A stretch of 64,000 bases of DNA from Xaviernesmea oryzae (lineage in GTDB: Bacteria > Pseudomonadota > Alphaproteobacteria > Rhizobiales > Rhizobiaceae), in the NCBI RefSeq assembly GCF_900177415.1, contig NZ_FXAF01000008.1, positions 62,001 through 126,000 of the forward strand. The letters run 5' to 3'. The notes below the pieces were generated by a model. It ran no database searches. It was not told where the DNA came from and was given only the letters and a program-made list of their open reading frames with translations. This document shows positions 35,673 to 44,444 of this stretch, one piece after another (the first letter of the stretch is position 1; each line of letters begins with the position of its first letter). The position numbers and the translations under genes are program-made.

Positions 35673-37658
35673 TCACGGTTTGCGTTCAGGTCCTGTTGCA
35701 TCGGCAGACCCGCACGACGCCGCCCCATAATAGGTGGCGAGCTCCGGTATGCTTTTCATGAGATCTGGAGCAAGTGAACGCTGCAATTCCAAGTCGCCGC
35801 GATAACGGGCCTGCAGAAATTTCTGATGCGCAGCACATGCAAGGTCATCGCATGCCCGCACCACCGTGGAGACCGGCAGCTCTTCGGTTTTGCCTTTCAC
35901 GGCAATCCGATCCAGTTCCAGAACGGCATATCGGTCTCGAACTGCATCGGCGGTTTTCCCTCCAATGAGCAGTGAAAGCCCATAGTTTTTCGATGCGCTC
36001 TCCAGCCTGGCCGCCAAGTTTACCGCATCGCCGAGCGCCGAATAGTCAAAACGCCTGGTCGAGCCCATGTTACCGACGACGCAGTCGCCGGTATTGATGC
36101 CAATGCCGATCCGGAGGGGATAGTGAGTTCGCCCGACGGCTACCGCCTCAGCCTTCAGCTCAGCATTCAGCGCCTCGATCGAATCGAGCATGCCAAGCGC
36201 TGCCGAGACGGCGTGGACGGCATGGGCCGGATCGTCCAGCGGCGCGTTCCAGAATGCCATCACGCAGTCGCCGATATATTTGTCGATCGTGCCGCCATGG
36301 GAGAGGACGATATCGGAAAGGGGCGTGAGCAGGCGGTTGATGAGCATAGTAAGCTGCTCAGGGTCGTCCTTGAGCTGTTCGGCGATGGTCGTGAACCCGC
36401 GCACATCGCAGAAAAGAATGGAAAGCTCGCGTTTTTCGCCGCCGAGCTTTAGCTTTGACGGGTCTCGGGCAAGCTGGTCAACCAGCGCCGGGGCGAGATA
36501 TTGCGAGAAGGCACGCGTGATTTGCCGGCGGCTCTTCCTTTCTTGGGCGTAGTCCAGCATCGCTTGAGCGGCGACGATGCCGAAGAAGGCGAGCGACGGC
36601 CCGATGGGCGAAACGAAGATGCGGCCGAAACGCACCGCAATATGACTGCCGGCGAACAAGACAAGGATCGCTGCCGCTTGGGCGGCCACGGTACGCCAAC
36701 CGGTGCCTTTCCGGACAAGGACGGCTGCGGCCGAGATGGCGGCCAGCAACAGGAGCTGTTTCGCCGTTCCGCTAGCGTCCACGATCGACCGCTTGAGCCT
36801 CAGGTTGTCGAATATGGTCGCCTGGATCTCTGCGCCGGCAACCAGCTTGCCCGTATGCACCGTATGAGAAGTCGCAAAGGCGTCGGCGCCGCCGCTCGTG
36901 ATCGAAGGAGCGTTCTGCAGGCTCAGTCCGACGATGACGAGGCGATCCTTGAAAAGGCCGGGCGGCAAGAAGTTTTCCGGATCGAGCGCTTGATAATAGG
37001 AGACGGTCGGATAACTTCTGGGGCCTCCAAAGACTTGGATTCGGCTACCCGGTTCCGGCAATTCCACCTCCAGTCCCGCCGCTGCTGCAACAATGGCGGC
37101 AAAGCCGTCGTCATAGGACGGGATTTCGCGCAGCACGCCGTCGCCATCCAGGCTGATCGAGGCGATCCCGGTGAGCGCCTGCCGGTCTGAGAACATCTTG
37201 AGCGGCAGGACGCGGATGAACTGGTCGGCTTGCGAAGACGTTACAAACGTCTCGTCGCCGGCAAGCACCACGTCGGATCCGAGTACTGCGGCGAGCGCCT
37301 CGTCTTCGACCGGCACCGACGGTTCGGAAAAGACGATGTCGAGAGCGATCACCCTCGCGCCGGCGGCCCGCAACTGCGAGATCAATCTGGCATGCAGGCT
37401 ACGCGGCCAGGGCCATTGCGTATTGATCTCCGCCAGAGCAGGCTCATCGATCGCCACGATGATCGGTCCATGTTCCGGCAGCGGTTCCGCGCCTATGGTC
37501 GAGAGATAGTCGAAAGCGCGATCGTCGATCAGCGACCATGCCGGCAGCCGGGTGATCAAAGTGACGCCCATGAAAACAAAGACGGCGAGCGTCAGGACCT
37601 GCGCCCAGCGGGAGGAAAGGGCGCGCGGTGCGAAAAAGAAGGAATCTCGGGTCGCCAT
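35673..37658 (-). CDS. CHASE2 domain adenylate cyclase (class III)
   Basis: A 661-residue membrane-bound cyclase. A first span (about 18-38) leads into an extracytoplasmic CHASE2 sensor (about 40-290), then two or three spans (about 300-370) and a class III cyclase domain (about 405-590). Catalytic residues are intact: metal Asp D418 ('FCDVRGF') and D464 ('YIGDCVMAF'), adenine-recognising K460 and D538 ('FDYSALG'), transition-state N547 and R551 ('DAVNLAARLE'). ATP is therefore the expected substrate, giving cAMP. Its ATG shares one base with the stop of the FecR-TPR-barrel gene (TGATG), so the two are probably coupled and the partner may feed it a periplasmic signal. A short Cys-rich tail follows the domain. 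Confidence 0.93.
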   Translation of the reverse strand: MATRDSFFFAPRALSSRWAQVLTLAVFVFMGVTLITRLPAWSLIDDRAFDYLSTIGAEPLPEHGPIIVAIDEPALAEINTQWPWPRSLHARLISQLRAAGARVIALDIVFSEPSVPVEDEALAAVLGSDVVLAGDETFVTSSQADQFIRVLPLKMFSDRQALTGIASISLDGDGVLREIPSYDDGFAAIVAAAAGLEVELPEPGSRIQVFGGPRSYPTVSYYQALDPENFLPPGLFKDRLVIVGLSLQNAPSITSGGADAFATSHTVHTGKLVAGAEIQATIFDNLRLKRSIVDASGTAKQLLLLAAISAAAVLVRKGTGWRTVAAQAAAILVLFAGSHIAVRFGRIFVSPIGPSLAFFGIVAAQAMLDYAQERKSRRQITRAFSQYLAPALVDQLARDPSKLKLGGEKRELSILFCDVRGFTTIAEQLKDDPEQLTMLINRLLTPLSDIVLSHGGTIDKYIGDCVMAFWNAPLDDPAHAVHAVSAALGMLDSIEALNAELKAEAVAVGRTHYPLRIGIGINTGDCVVGNMGSTRRFDYSALGDAVNLAARLESASKNYGLSLLIGGKTADAVRDRYAVLELDRIAVKGKTEELPVSTVVRACDDLACAAHQKFLQARYRGDLELQRSLAPDLMKSIPELATYYGAASCGSADATGPERKP

Positions 37659-40600
37659 CAGAACCGGACTTTGAGTGTGCCTTTGAAAACGCGACCCCAG
37701 CCATTGACCCTGGGGGACACCAGGAACTCTTCGTCCAAAAGATTATAGGCGGCCGCTGCGAATTCGATCCGCTTGTCGAAAGGCTCCCAAGTCAGACTGG
37801 CATCCAGCGTCCAATAGTCGTCCAGCACTTGCGACGAGGCATCTCCTTGACGTTCGCCGATATAGTTTGCCGCAAGCCGAGCCTTGACATTGGCGGGATT
37901 GACCCAGGTCAGTGCGATCTGGCCGGAGTGCTGCGGCAGGAACGGCAAGTCCTCACCAATTCCGGGCGTCGACGAGAAATTGTGCTCGGATTGCGCATAG
38001 GCATAGGTTCCGGACAATCCGAAGCCATATCCTAATGCGACATTGGCGGTCACGGATACCCGATCGACATCCGCCCAATCGTAGTCGTAGCTGCTCTGCG
38101 AAACGATATCGGCAACCGACAGATCGTGCAATTGCTGATGCTGGTATTCGACCGCGGTAAACAGGCGATCATTCCATTCGGCATCCCAGCGCAACGCGAT
38201 CGTATCGGAATATCCTTCAACGCCCACTCCGAATTCATTCGGCTGAATTCCCAAAAGTCCGATTGGCGAGAGCGTCGGCGTGCTTAGGTCTGTGCCTTGC
38301 CGGATGTAGCCGGCTCTCAGCCAGTGCCCTTCGACAGGCGTCCAGGCGATTCCCGCACGAGGCTCAAGCCGCGTGACATCGATATTATCACTTTTGAACA
38401 GCACTGCGTGAAGGGCGTATTCCGCCTTCAGGTCGGACGTGATCTCGTGCAGAAGGTCGACATAGAGACGCCCATAGTCCATCGCATCCGAGGCGGAGAC
38501 CCGCGGAAACGGAATACCTGCGAAGGACACGACCTGTTCCAAAGAGGTCTCGATGACTCCGCCCTCCACGCCATACCGCCAGTCGAAACTGTCGACGCTG
38601 ATAGTGTGGTTGACGGCGGCGACATAACTCCTGTGCCGCGTGTGCGTTTCCGTGAGGAAAAAGGGCAAGGGTATCGACAAGCCGTCGGCCACGTCTACGT
38701 CGAGGGACGTATAGAAGAGCGCCGCATTGACGACGTTGCGATAGCCGACGGTATGGCTCCATCCCACGCCTGCGGTGGTGAACGTGTTGGTAACGTCATA
38801 AGGGATGGTCAGCGGTGGAATAATGAAAGACAGCTCGTTGATGTTCTTCCCATGATTGACATAGGCGACAAATCGATCATCCGGAGTAGGCGATGCGGTG
38901 AGATACCCCGTTCCGCTCAGCATCTCCTGTTCGTCGTAGAGATCGAAGAGGCTGCCGAGGTCAATCGCCCTGCGTGTCGTGTCGTCAATCTTCTCCCAAC
39001 TGAACGTCGCAAATGCACTCATCGGGACAGGCTGATTGGCAAAGCCCTGGATTTCCGCGGTGCCGATCCAGCCGGTATCAGCCTCTGTCGCTGTTAGGCC
39101 GCCGCCGATCGCGCCTTCCAGAAAAGGCCGTTGCGCGAGATTGGCTGAGCGCGACCGACCGGAAATCATGTGGGGCTCGAAAAGCAAGCCCTGCAGCAGA
39201 GAGGAAAAGCTCGTATTGTTGATGGTATTGTTGATGCTATCACCACCATAGCGGAACGAATTGACGAACGGATTGACGCTGCCGCGTATCGTCTGATCGA
39301 TATAGCTGGTTCCCGAGAACGGATCGAAGACGACATCGCCATAATACTGACCCCACGTATCGAGCCCCTGGAGGCGGAACGCGTTGTTGAGCGTCGATCC
39401 CGCGTCCTGGCTGGCGCCGAGCGAGGCGTAATAGCCGCCTCGCGCGCGCGATCGCTCGAGATATTGGCGTGCATACTTCATCGCGGCCTCGGCATCATAT
39501 TCGTCGATCGCCACGGCCGTGCGGAAGGCGGAAATCGCCGGATCGTTATCGTCTAGCCGGTCGGCGTTGTCGAGCGCCTGCGCTGCCGGCAACCGGTCCC
39601 CCTTCTCATAATACGCGGCGGCGAGAAGGGTCTGACCGTGTGAGTAGCCGGGGTTTGCAACGGTGCCAGCGAGCATGTCATCAACGGCCTGGTCCAGTTC
39701 GCCGGTCTGCATCCGGTATCTGCCACGATCGATCAAGGCGAGATCGAACGTCGGATCGACCTCGAGCGCCCTGTCGATCAGAACCTTGGCTTCCCTCATG
39801 CGGTTCTGGTTGAGGTAACGATTTGCGAGGTTGGAGTACGAAACCGGGTCGAGCGGGTCGAGCGCGATCGACTTCCTGAACGCCTCTTCGGCGGCTCTGT
39901 CGTCTCCGCGCTCGCCTTGCACGATGCCGAGAGCGTTCCACATCGAGGTGGAGCCCGGCGCGATCTTAAGCGCGGCCTGCAGGTCGGCCAACGCCCCATC
40001 CAGGTCGCCTTTGAAGTCTGCCCGGTAGTTCGCGCGTGCCTCCAGGGCGGTGGGCTCGTTGGGGTCCAGCGTCAATGATCTCGAGATCGCCTCTTCCACC
40101 TGAGGCCGATCATTGATGAGAATAGCCAGTTGCGCCCGATACGCCGGCAAGGACGGGTCTTGCGGATATTTTCGCTCCGCCTCCCTTATGACCCTGATTG
40201 CATCGGGAATGTCCTTGAGAAAGCCTGCTGCATAGGCCTTCAGCAGTGCCGAATATGGGCCTCCCACGGCAGCCGGCGATTGCTCTGCGCGATTGGGATC
40301 GGCAAGCGACCGCGCATAGTAGGCACCATATGCCGCAACGCTCCGCCGTGCGGGGTCCAGCCTCGGGGTCGCGGCCGCGAACATTCTTGCAGCTTCGGCA
40401 TAGCGTTTTTCGGCTGCCGCATTGATCGCGTTGATCATCTCGACACGAGCATGTTGGCTGCCGGAGAGCGGGCGCCCGGCGAGCAGCCGCAAGGTCGCCT
40501 GCGCTGCTTCCCGGCCATCGAGGGACAGCTGTGCTTCGGCCAGCACCATCAGGTCCTCGGTGGTGCGTCTGGCAGGCGGGATCGCGACGATCCGGTCGAC

Positions 40601-41293
40601 CTGGCGGCGCATGTCGGCAACAGGAAGCGGTGATGCCGGCATGAAATTGAAGGCGCCGCGCGGGGCAAGATAAAACAGCATCTGTTCCCGGTCATCGGAG
40701 TCTACGATGACCACTTTGCGGGGTGCCTGTCCGATCGTGGCAACGGCGCCCTCCCCTTCAGCGACCTGCAAGCGCCCCTTTGGATTACTGAACTCAACGA
40801 CGCCTTCCAGGACCGTGATCGATGTCTGGTCGCCGTTGATGGTCATTGTCCAGTCGGTGCCGCGGATCGCCGCCGCCGCCGCTGGCGTCTCGACCTGCAC
40901 GCCGGGACCGCCGCGCTCCGCGCGAGCCCAGATTGTGCCGGACTGCAGCTGGAGAATGGTATCGGTGCTTGTGGCGGACGTGATCTGCTTGACCACGAGC
41001 GAGGAATTGCGGCCGAGGCGGACCTGCGTCCTGTCGGAAAAAAGGATCGCCAGCTGCCCAGTGGCATTGGTGCGCAGCACGTCGCCGGTCAAGAGATCCT
41101 GCTTCAAGTCGACGAACCGCCAATCGGAAACATCGATGAAGCGGACTTCCTCTCCGGTCTTCCGGGCGATCACGGCGCCTGCCAGGGGGCCTGAACGCGG
41201 GACCGGTTCGGCCGACGCCGGGAGAGGCACCTGACCGGCAAGAACAGCCAGAGCCGCCGCCACCGCGCAAAATCGATCGACTGTCCCCAACAT
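37658..41293 (-). CDS. FecR-TPR-outer-membrane beta-barrel fusion protein
   Basis: A 1211-residue secreted protein. A signal peptide (cleavage near 'PASAEP', about residue 29) is followed by a FecR domain (about 45-170: 'GDVLRTNATGQLAILFSD', 'TPAAAAAIRGTDW'), then tetratricopeptide repeats (about 240-640, e.g. 'DPVSYSNLANRYLNQNRM'). The last 500 or so residues look like an outer-membrane beta-barrel of TonB-receptor type ending in Phe ('NLLDEEFLVSPR', 'GTLKVRF'); no plug domain or TonB box was seen. The ATG at 41293 starts the signal peptide; GGGGGG precedes it. FecR-TPR proteins beside CHASE2 cyclases are known in bacteria, but the barrel fusion is unusual. It probably binds a ligand in the envelope and passes a signal to the cyclase. 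Confidence 0.85.
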   Translation of the reverse strand: MLGTVDRFCAVAAALAVLAGQVPLPASAEPVPRSGPLAGAVIARKTGEEVRFIDVSDWRFVDLKQDLLTGDVLRTNATGQLAILFSDRTQVRLGRNSSLVVKQITSATSTDTILQLQSGTIWARAERGGPGVQVETPAAAAAIRGTDWTMTINGDQTSITVLEGVVEFSNPKGRLQVAEGEGAVATIGQAPRKVVIVDSDDREQMLFYLAPRGAFNFMPASPLPVADMRRQVDRIVAIPPARRTTEDLMVLAEAQLSLDGREAAQATLRLLAGRPLSGSQHARVEMINAINAAAEKRYAEAARMFAAATPRLDPARRSVAAYGAYYARSLADPNRAEQSPAAVGGPYSALLKAYAAGFLKDIPDAIRVIREAERKYPQDPSLPAYRAQLAILINDRPQVEEAISRSLTLDPNEPTALEARANYRADFKGDLDGALADLQAALKIAPGSTSMWNALGIVQGERGDDRAAEEAFRKSIALDPLDPVSYSNLANRYLNQNRMREAKVLIDRALEVDPTFDLALIDRGRYRMQTGELDQAVDDMLAGTVANPGYSHGQTLLAAAYYEKGDRLPAAQALDNADRLDDNDPAISAFRTAVAIDEYDAEAAMKYARQYLERSRARGGYYASLGASQDAGSTLNNAFRLQGLDTWGQYYGDVVFDPFSGTSYIDQTIRGSVNPFVNSFRYGGDSINNTINNTSFSSLLQGLLFEPHMISGRSRSANLAQRPFLEGAIGGGLTATEADTGWIGTAEIQGFANQPVPMSAFATFSWEKIDDTTRRAIDLGSLFDLYDEQEMLSGTGYLTASPTPDDRFVAYVNHGKNINELSFIIPPLTIPYDVTNTFTTAGVGWSHTVGYRNVVNAALFYTSLDVDVADGLSIPLPFFLTETHTRHRSYVAAVNHTISVDSFDWRYGVEGGVIETSLEQVVSFAGIPFPRVSASDAMDYGRLYVDLLHEITSDLKAEYALHAVLFKSDNIDVTRLEPRAGIAWTPVEGHWLRAGYIRQGTDLSTPTLSPIGLLGIQPNEFGVGVEGYSDTIALRWDAEWNDRLFTAVEYQHQQLHDLSVADIVSQSSYDYDWADVDRVSVTANVALGYGFGLSGTYAYAQSEHNFSSTPGIGEDLPFLPQHSGQIALTWVNPANVKARLAANYIGERQGDASSQVLDDYWTLDASLTWEPFDKRIEFAAAAYNLLDEEFLVSPRVNGWGRVFKGTLKVRF

Positions 41294-41342
41294 GCCCCCC
41301 AAGCGACGCCTCGTCAAAATCGGCAAGTGTCGATTGCCCTTT

Positions 41343-41357
41343 AGCAATAGGATTGCT
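41343..41357. promoter_or_regulatory. Palindrome in the divergent FecR/effector promoter
   Basis: AGCAAT-AGG-ATTGCT is a perfect inverted repeat with 6-base arms in the 96-base gap between the divergent FecR-barrel gene and the Pycsar-effector-like gene. It could be a shared operator for both transcription units. No partner regulator is identified. Confidence 0.4.
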
Positions 41358-41389
41358 TTACGGCTAGAGTGTATTAACAGGGGAACGTC

Positions 41390-41965
41390 TTGAACGGGGA
41401 GAAAATCGATTTGAGTGACTTTGAGAGCGCACCCACGGAGATGCCGGAATTGCCCATGACGTCTGGGGAAATCACCGAGGAATATTTCAATCACGCCAGG
41501 AAGATCAATGACGTCTACTACGATCAAATAAAGATATCGGATCAGAAGGCAGCCTACATCTTCACCTTCATGCTTGCGTTCCTGATTTCCTCGGCGGAGG
41601 GGCGAAACGTCTTCAATTGGACTCGCTATGCCAAAGGTCAGTGGACGGAAATATTGCTGTCAGGCGCTCTTGCCGTCGCATCGGTCCTGTCGATCCTGTT
41701 CGCGATCCTCGTCGTGCTGCCGCGGCATATCGACAAATCGACCTCCTTGTTCTGGGGAAGCTGGCCACAGCATCGGACGATCTTCGAACAGGCGGCTCAG
41801 CGCGGCGACATCCGCTATCTTCTCGACGAGTATCTCGACAATGCCGATGTGCTGTCGCTGATAGCCAGGCAAAAATATAGATTCGTGTCTCTCGCATTTC
41901 GAGGCTTGATGTTCACGGTATTGGCCTACGTCCTGCTGCTATTGACCACACAGAACCAGCCGTGA
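41390..41965 (+). CDS. Pycsar effector-like transmembrane protein (PF18967, former DUF5706)
   Basis: A 191-residue membrane protein. It has a soluble N-terminus (1-48), the family motif 'ISDQKAAYIFTF' (D51, K53), span 1 about 54-68, span 2 about 90-110 ending in 'LPR', a 'SLFWGSW' element (119-125), 'LIARQKYRFVSLAFRG' and span 3 about 168-186. This matches the layout of the transmembrane effectors that Pycsar systems pair with a nucleotide cyclase, where the cyclic nucleotide triggers membrane damage. The start is TTG at 41390, 5 bases after AGGGGA; TTG 41411 (9 bases after GGGGAG) is an alternative. The cyclase two genes away on the other strand has adenylate-type residues rather than those of Pycsar pyrimidine cyclases, so a different signal is possible. 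Confidence 0.72.
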   Translation: MNGEKIDLSDFESAPTEMPELPMTSGEITEEYFNHARKINDVYYDQIKISDQKAAYIFTFMLAFLISSAEGRNVFNWTRYAKGQWTEILLSGALAVASVLSILFAILVVLPRHIDKSTSLFWGSWPQHRTIFEQAAQRGDIRYLLDEYLDNADVLSLIARQKYRFVSLAFRGLMFTVLAYVLLLLTTQNQP

Positions 41966-41991
41966 TGCCGCTTTGCCGCACTGGAATCCCG

Positions 41992-42129
41992 CTAGGTGGC
42001 AGGCAGCAATCCATGACGGGTTGTTTCAGTCCCGATCTCTGAGACGAGGGTGTGGAGTGCGGCGCTGCGCGCTCGTTTGGCTCGACGAACCACATAGGCC
42101 AGGGCGGGAGCGTGGCCCTCACGCGCCAT
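41992..42129 (-). CDS. Possible 45-residue hypothetical protein
   Basis: A 45-residue frame ('MAREGHAPALAYVVRRAKRA' at its start) with AAAGG 4 bases before its ATG at 42129. It is basic and alanine-rich. Family and function are not recognised, and the only support is the ribosome-binding site. Confidence 0.25.
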   Translation of the reverse strand: MAREGHAPALAYVVRRAKRARSAALHTLVSEIGTETTRHGLLPAT

Positions 42130-43015
42130 GACACCTTTAGTTGACCGCTTCGCCAGCCAATGGGCGCATCACGAAACGATTGCAGCAACTGGCGAGCGGG
42201 TCTTGGTGCTCGGAAACATTTGGGGAAGAAAGGCGCCTTGGAACGACCATTCCGATGTGCAGCGTGTACCCGAGGATTTCGAGCAACATCTGGACGATGA
42301 TCTGGAGCCGCCAGGCACCCACTGAAAATACGGTTGGCGGGCTTCATTGTCATTGGCAATTGACCCGCCCGTGGAGTGCAGATCGTATACCACGTCGATC
42401 TGACTTTTAGCCTTTAGGGGGTCAGAATAACGTTCTGGCGCATCATCTCTCCGCTCGTCTTTGAACCGGAAGAGTTGGCCTCCTGCGATCCGTGTTGGAC
42501 ACAGTGTGCAGCCATGGGCATCGAAAGGGACACTCCTCATGCAAGCTCCGCGTCATCGGACCTTCTCGACCTCTTCCACATGGGCGTTCGTGATGAGAAG
42601 CAGTTGATGTTGATTTCGATATGCACATTCTGGCGGTTGAGCCGCAGGCATGGATCCGGATAGGTCGAGTGATCCTTGGCTCGTCGGGAAAGTATCGAGC
42701 TTTCGATCGCCGCCTACGCACTGCGGATCTTCCTTGCGGATGGTGGAAGGCATCGTCACACAGATCACCACTGATCTGATCTCGCTTTTCCAGCACGGGC
42801 ATCCGGATGAGCGACAACTGCCGGCTACGTCGATCAAGATCAGCGTGTGATATGCGATGGGCGCCGAGGCCCCCCGGCAGAGGCTCTCGCTCAGCAACCG
42901 CGGTTTTTCCGTGAACTAACTTTTGATGCAGCCGCGTTTCCCTTTACCTGACATATTCATTCAACCTGACTTGAACATCTTGGCGGCTTTCTTGGCCCAG
43001 TCTGTCGAAGCGTGA

Positions 43016-43243
43016 ATGGCGATCGAGATCTGCTCCGTTTGCGGAAGACCGTTTCACTTGTACTTCATCGAGGATAGGTCGAGACAGGCAAGGAAGTCGG
43101 ATGTGATTTGTCCTCATGGCCATCACCTTCATCGATCGGAGACTTCGACCCGCACCTATGTGTGCTTGCCCGAGGGCGTCATCCCGCGCGCCGAGCCGCC
43201 ACGCCAGCCAAACCCCAATGATGGCAAATCGCACATGCCATAG
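43016..43243 (+). CDS. Possible small zinc-ribbon-like protein
   Basis: A 75-residue frame with a C-x2-C pair at its start ('CSVCGRPFHLYF') and 'VICPHGHHLHRS' further on, which could bind one metal ion. The ribosome-binding site is weak (GAAG). No homologue is recognised. It may be a small real gene in the coding-poor stretch. Confidence 0.35.
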   Translation: MAIEICSVCGRPFHLYFIEDRSRQARKSDVICPHGHHLHRSETSTRTYVCLPEGVIPRAEPPRQPNPNDGKSHMP

Positions 43244-43293
43244 GCGCTCTCGCCGATGGCCGCGCTGCCTGAACAACACCAAAGGAGTTGATC

Positions 43294-43566
43294 GTGACGA
43301 CGATATACACGCATGTGAATTTCTTTCGTGACCATGGGGACGCATGGTACGGGCGGTGGGGATACGACAAGGAGGACGCCTGCCGCGGCAACGGCGTCAC
43401 CGGCTCCCACGACAAAAGTCTCTATTGGTTGCCCTGCCTCGAAAGCTGCTCCGGCTTGGGCGGCCCGGTGATGGCGATGACCCTTGTTCAGGGAATGACC
43501 GATCCAAACCTGAGAGCCATGGAAGATGCCCACGCAAAAAGTCCGGTCGGAGGCGCGCGTGATTGA
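43294..43566 (+). CDS. Hypothetical protein, 90 residues
   Basis: A 90-residue frame starting at GTG 43294 with a strong AAAGGAG six bases upstream (43281-43287). The product begins 'MTTIYTHVNFFRDHGDAWYG' and contains four Cys residues. The family is not recognised and no membrane span or signal peptide is seen. The good ribosome-binding site makes it the strongest small candidate in this stretch. Confidence 0.45.
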   Translation: MTTIYTHVNFFRDHGDAWYGRWGYDKEDACRGNGVTGSHDKSLYWLPCLESCSGLGGPVMAMTLVQGMTDPNLRAMEDAHAKSPVGGARD

Positions 43567-43924
43567 CGTCGCGCGAACGGCAGTGTCGCCAGAGTGCTCA
43601 CATCACAGCTCCCCTGCCGCTCTGCATTGGGTGGCGCTCCTCGTTCCTGGAACATCAAGGGCCAGTCACCAGTTAGGCAATGCTGCGGCGAAGGGTGTCC
43701 CTCACGGGCCGTGGCCGGAGGTCGGTTGCGTTGCCCATTCGCGCCGGCCTCTTGCGTTCTCTCGCAAGACCTAGTCCGTCGCGTCCACAAGCTAGGAGGC
43801 CGTCAGAGCAGACTGAACGATGAGCTGCGCCACGTCGCCGCCCTCCAGCCTTTGGAGCGATGTTCGGAATGCTTGCAGAGCGAAAGCCGCTCGGCTATGG
43901 TGAGGCCTCGTTGGATTAACATCG

Positions 43925-44113
43925 ATGCCGAGCACCAAGAAAGCGCTGTCTGTCGTCGTGCGCTCCGATGGCGAGGGCCATTGGGTCGAATGGACCCATG
44001 GCGACGAAGCCGGTTCGCTCGGGCCCTACCAAGACTCCAAAATGGCAGATGACGTCAGGACCGCCAAGGAGCGGGAGTTTTCCGAGAACAAGCGGCACAT
44101 CACCGACGTCTGA
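43925..44113 (+). CDS. Hypothetical protein, 62 residues
   Basis: A 62-residue acidic/hydrophilic frame, with protein-like composition ('LSVVVRSDGEGHWVEW', then a charged helical tail). No clear ribosome-binding site precedes the ATG at 43925. Function and family are not recognised. Confidence 0.35.
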   Translation: MPSTKKALSVVVRSDGEGHWVEWTHGDEAGSLGPYQDSKMADDVRTAKEREFSENKRHITDV

Positions 44114-44444
44114 AACGGCAAAGCTCCAGCTGGACCGGATGACGCGGCCGCAAGATCAAGACATCGAGGATTTGTTACGCTTATGGTCGTTCTCACACGC
44201 TGGGCGGTAACCTGCATGCTCGAGCTCGGTGTTCAGGACCTCCAATACTAAGGTCAGGCGAGTCTATTCGCAGAAGTTATTGGCGAGAGGTGCGTGAGAT
44301 AATCAGCGACCGCCGGCCGCAGACGCCATTTGGCAGTGCCGTTACTGTGCGGCTCGCGCTCTTCTTTGGGTGCGAGGGATGAGGGAGAGTGTTTGCGGCT
44401 ATTGTCGGCCCATGACGCACGTGCAGCCGGCGGTTAGCTGGCGA

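Larger units (their letters stand above)
41966..44444. other. Coding-poor 2.5-kb stretch
   Basis: No gene of recognised family lies here and long frames in all six readings look like chance. Four small candidates are listed separately. No tRNA, repeat array or IS end was seen. Codon-phase signals shift frame along the stretch, which fits decayed genes or spacer DNA. Confidence 0.6.

Noticed and set aside
35673..37658. Reading the cyclase as a pyrimidine (Pycsar PycC) cyclase
   Set aside because: The Lys and Asp that select adenine are both in place, so cAMP is the expected product.
37658..41293. Siderophore receptor with FecI/FecR signalling
   Set aside because: No ECF sigma factor gene, plug domain or TonB box is visible; the FecR domain is at the N-terminus of a TPR protein.
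41341..41377. Sigma-70 promoter for the effector-like gene (TTGCTT and TATTAA)
   Set aside because: The spacing is 13 bases, too short; only the palindrome is reported.
41294..41527. N-terminal extension of the FecR-TPR-barrel protein
   Set aside because: The frame is open upstream but overlaps the divergent effector-like gene, and the signal peptide begins at the ATG at 41293.
41913..42359. Leftward frame of 148 codons that looked faintly like the tail of a LysR protein
   Set aside because: Only a vague resemblance; no helix-turn-helix, no ribosome-binding site, and it overlaps the end of the effector-like gene.
42169..42897. Leftward frames with Cys-rich segments
   Set aside because: Coding signal jumps between frames and no family is recognisable; they may be a decayed gene but this cannot be supported.
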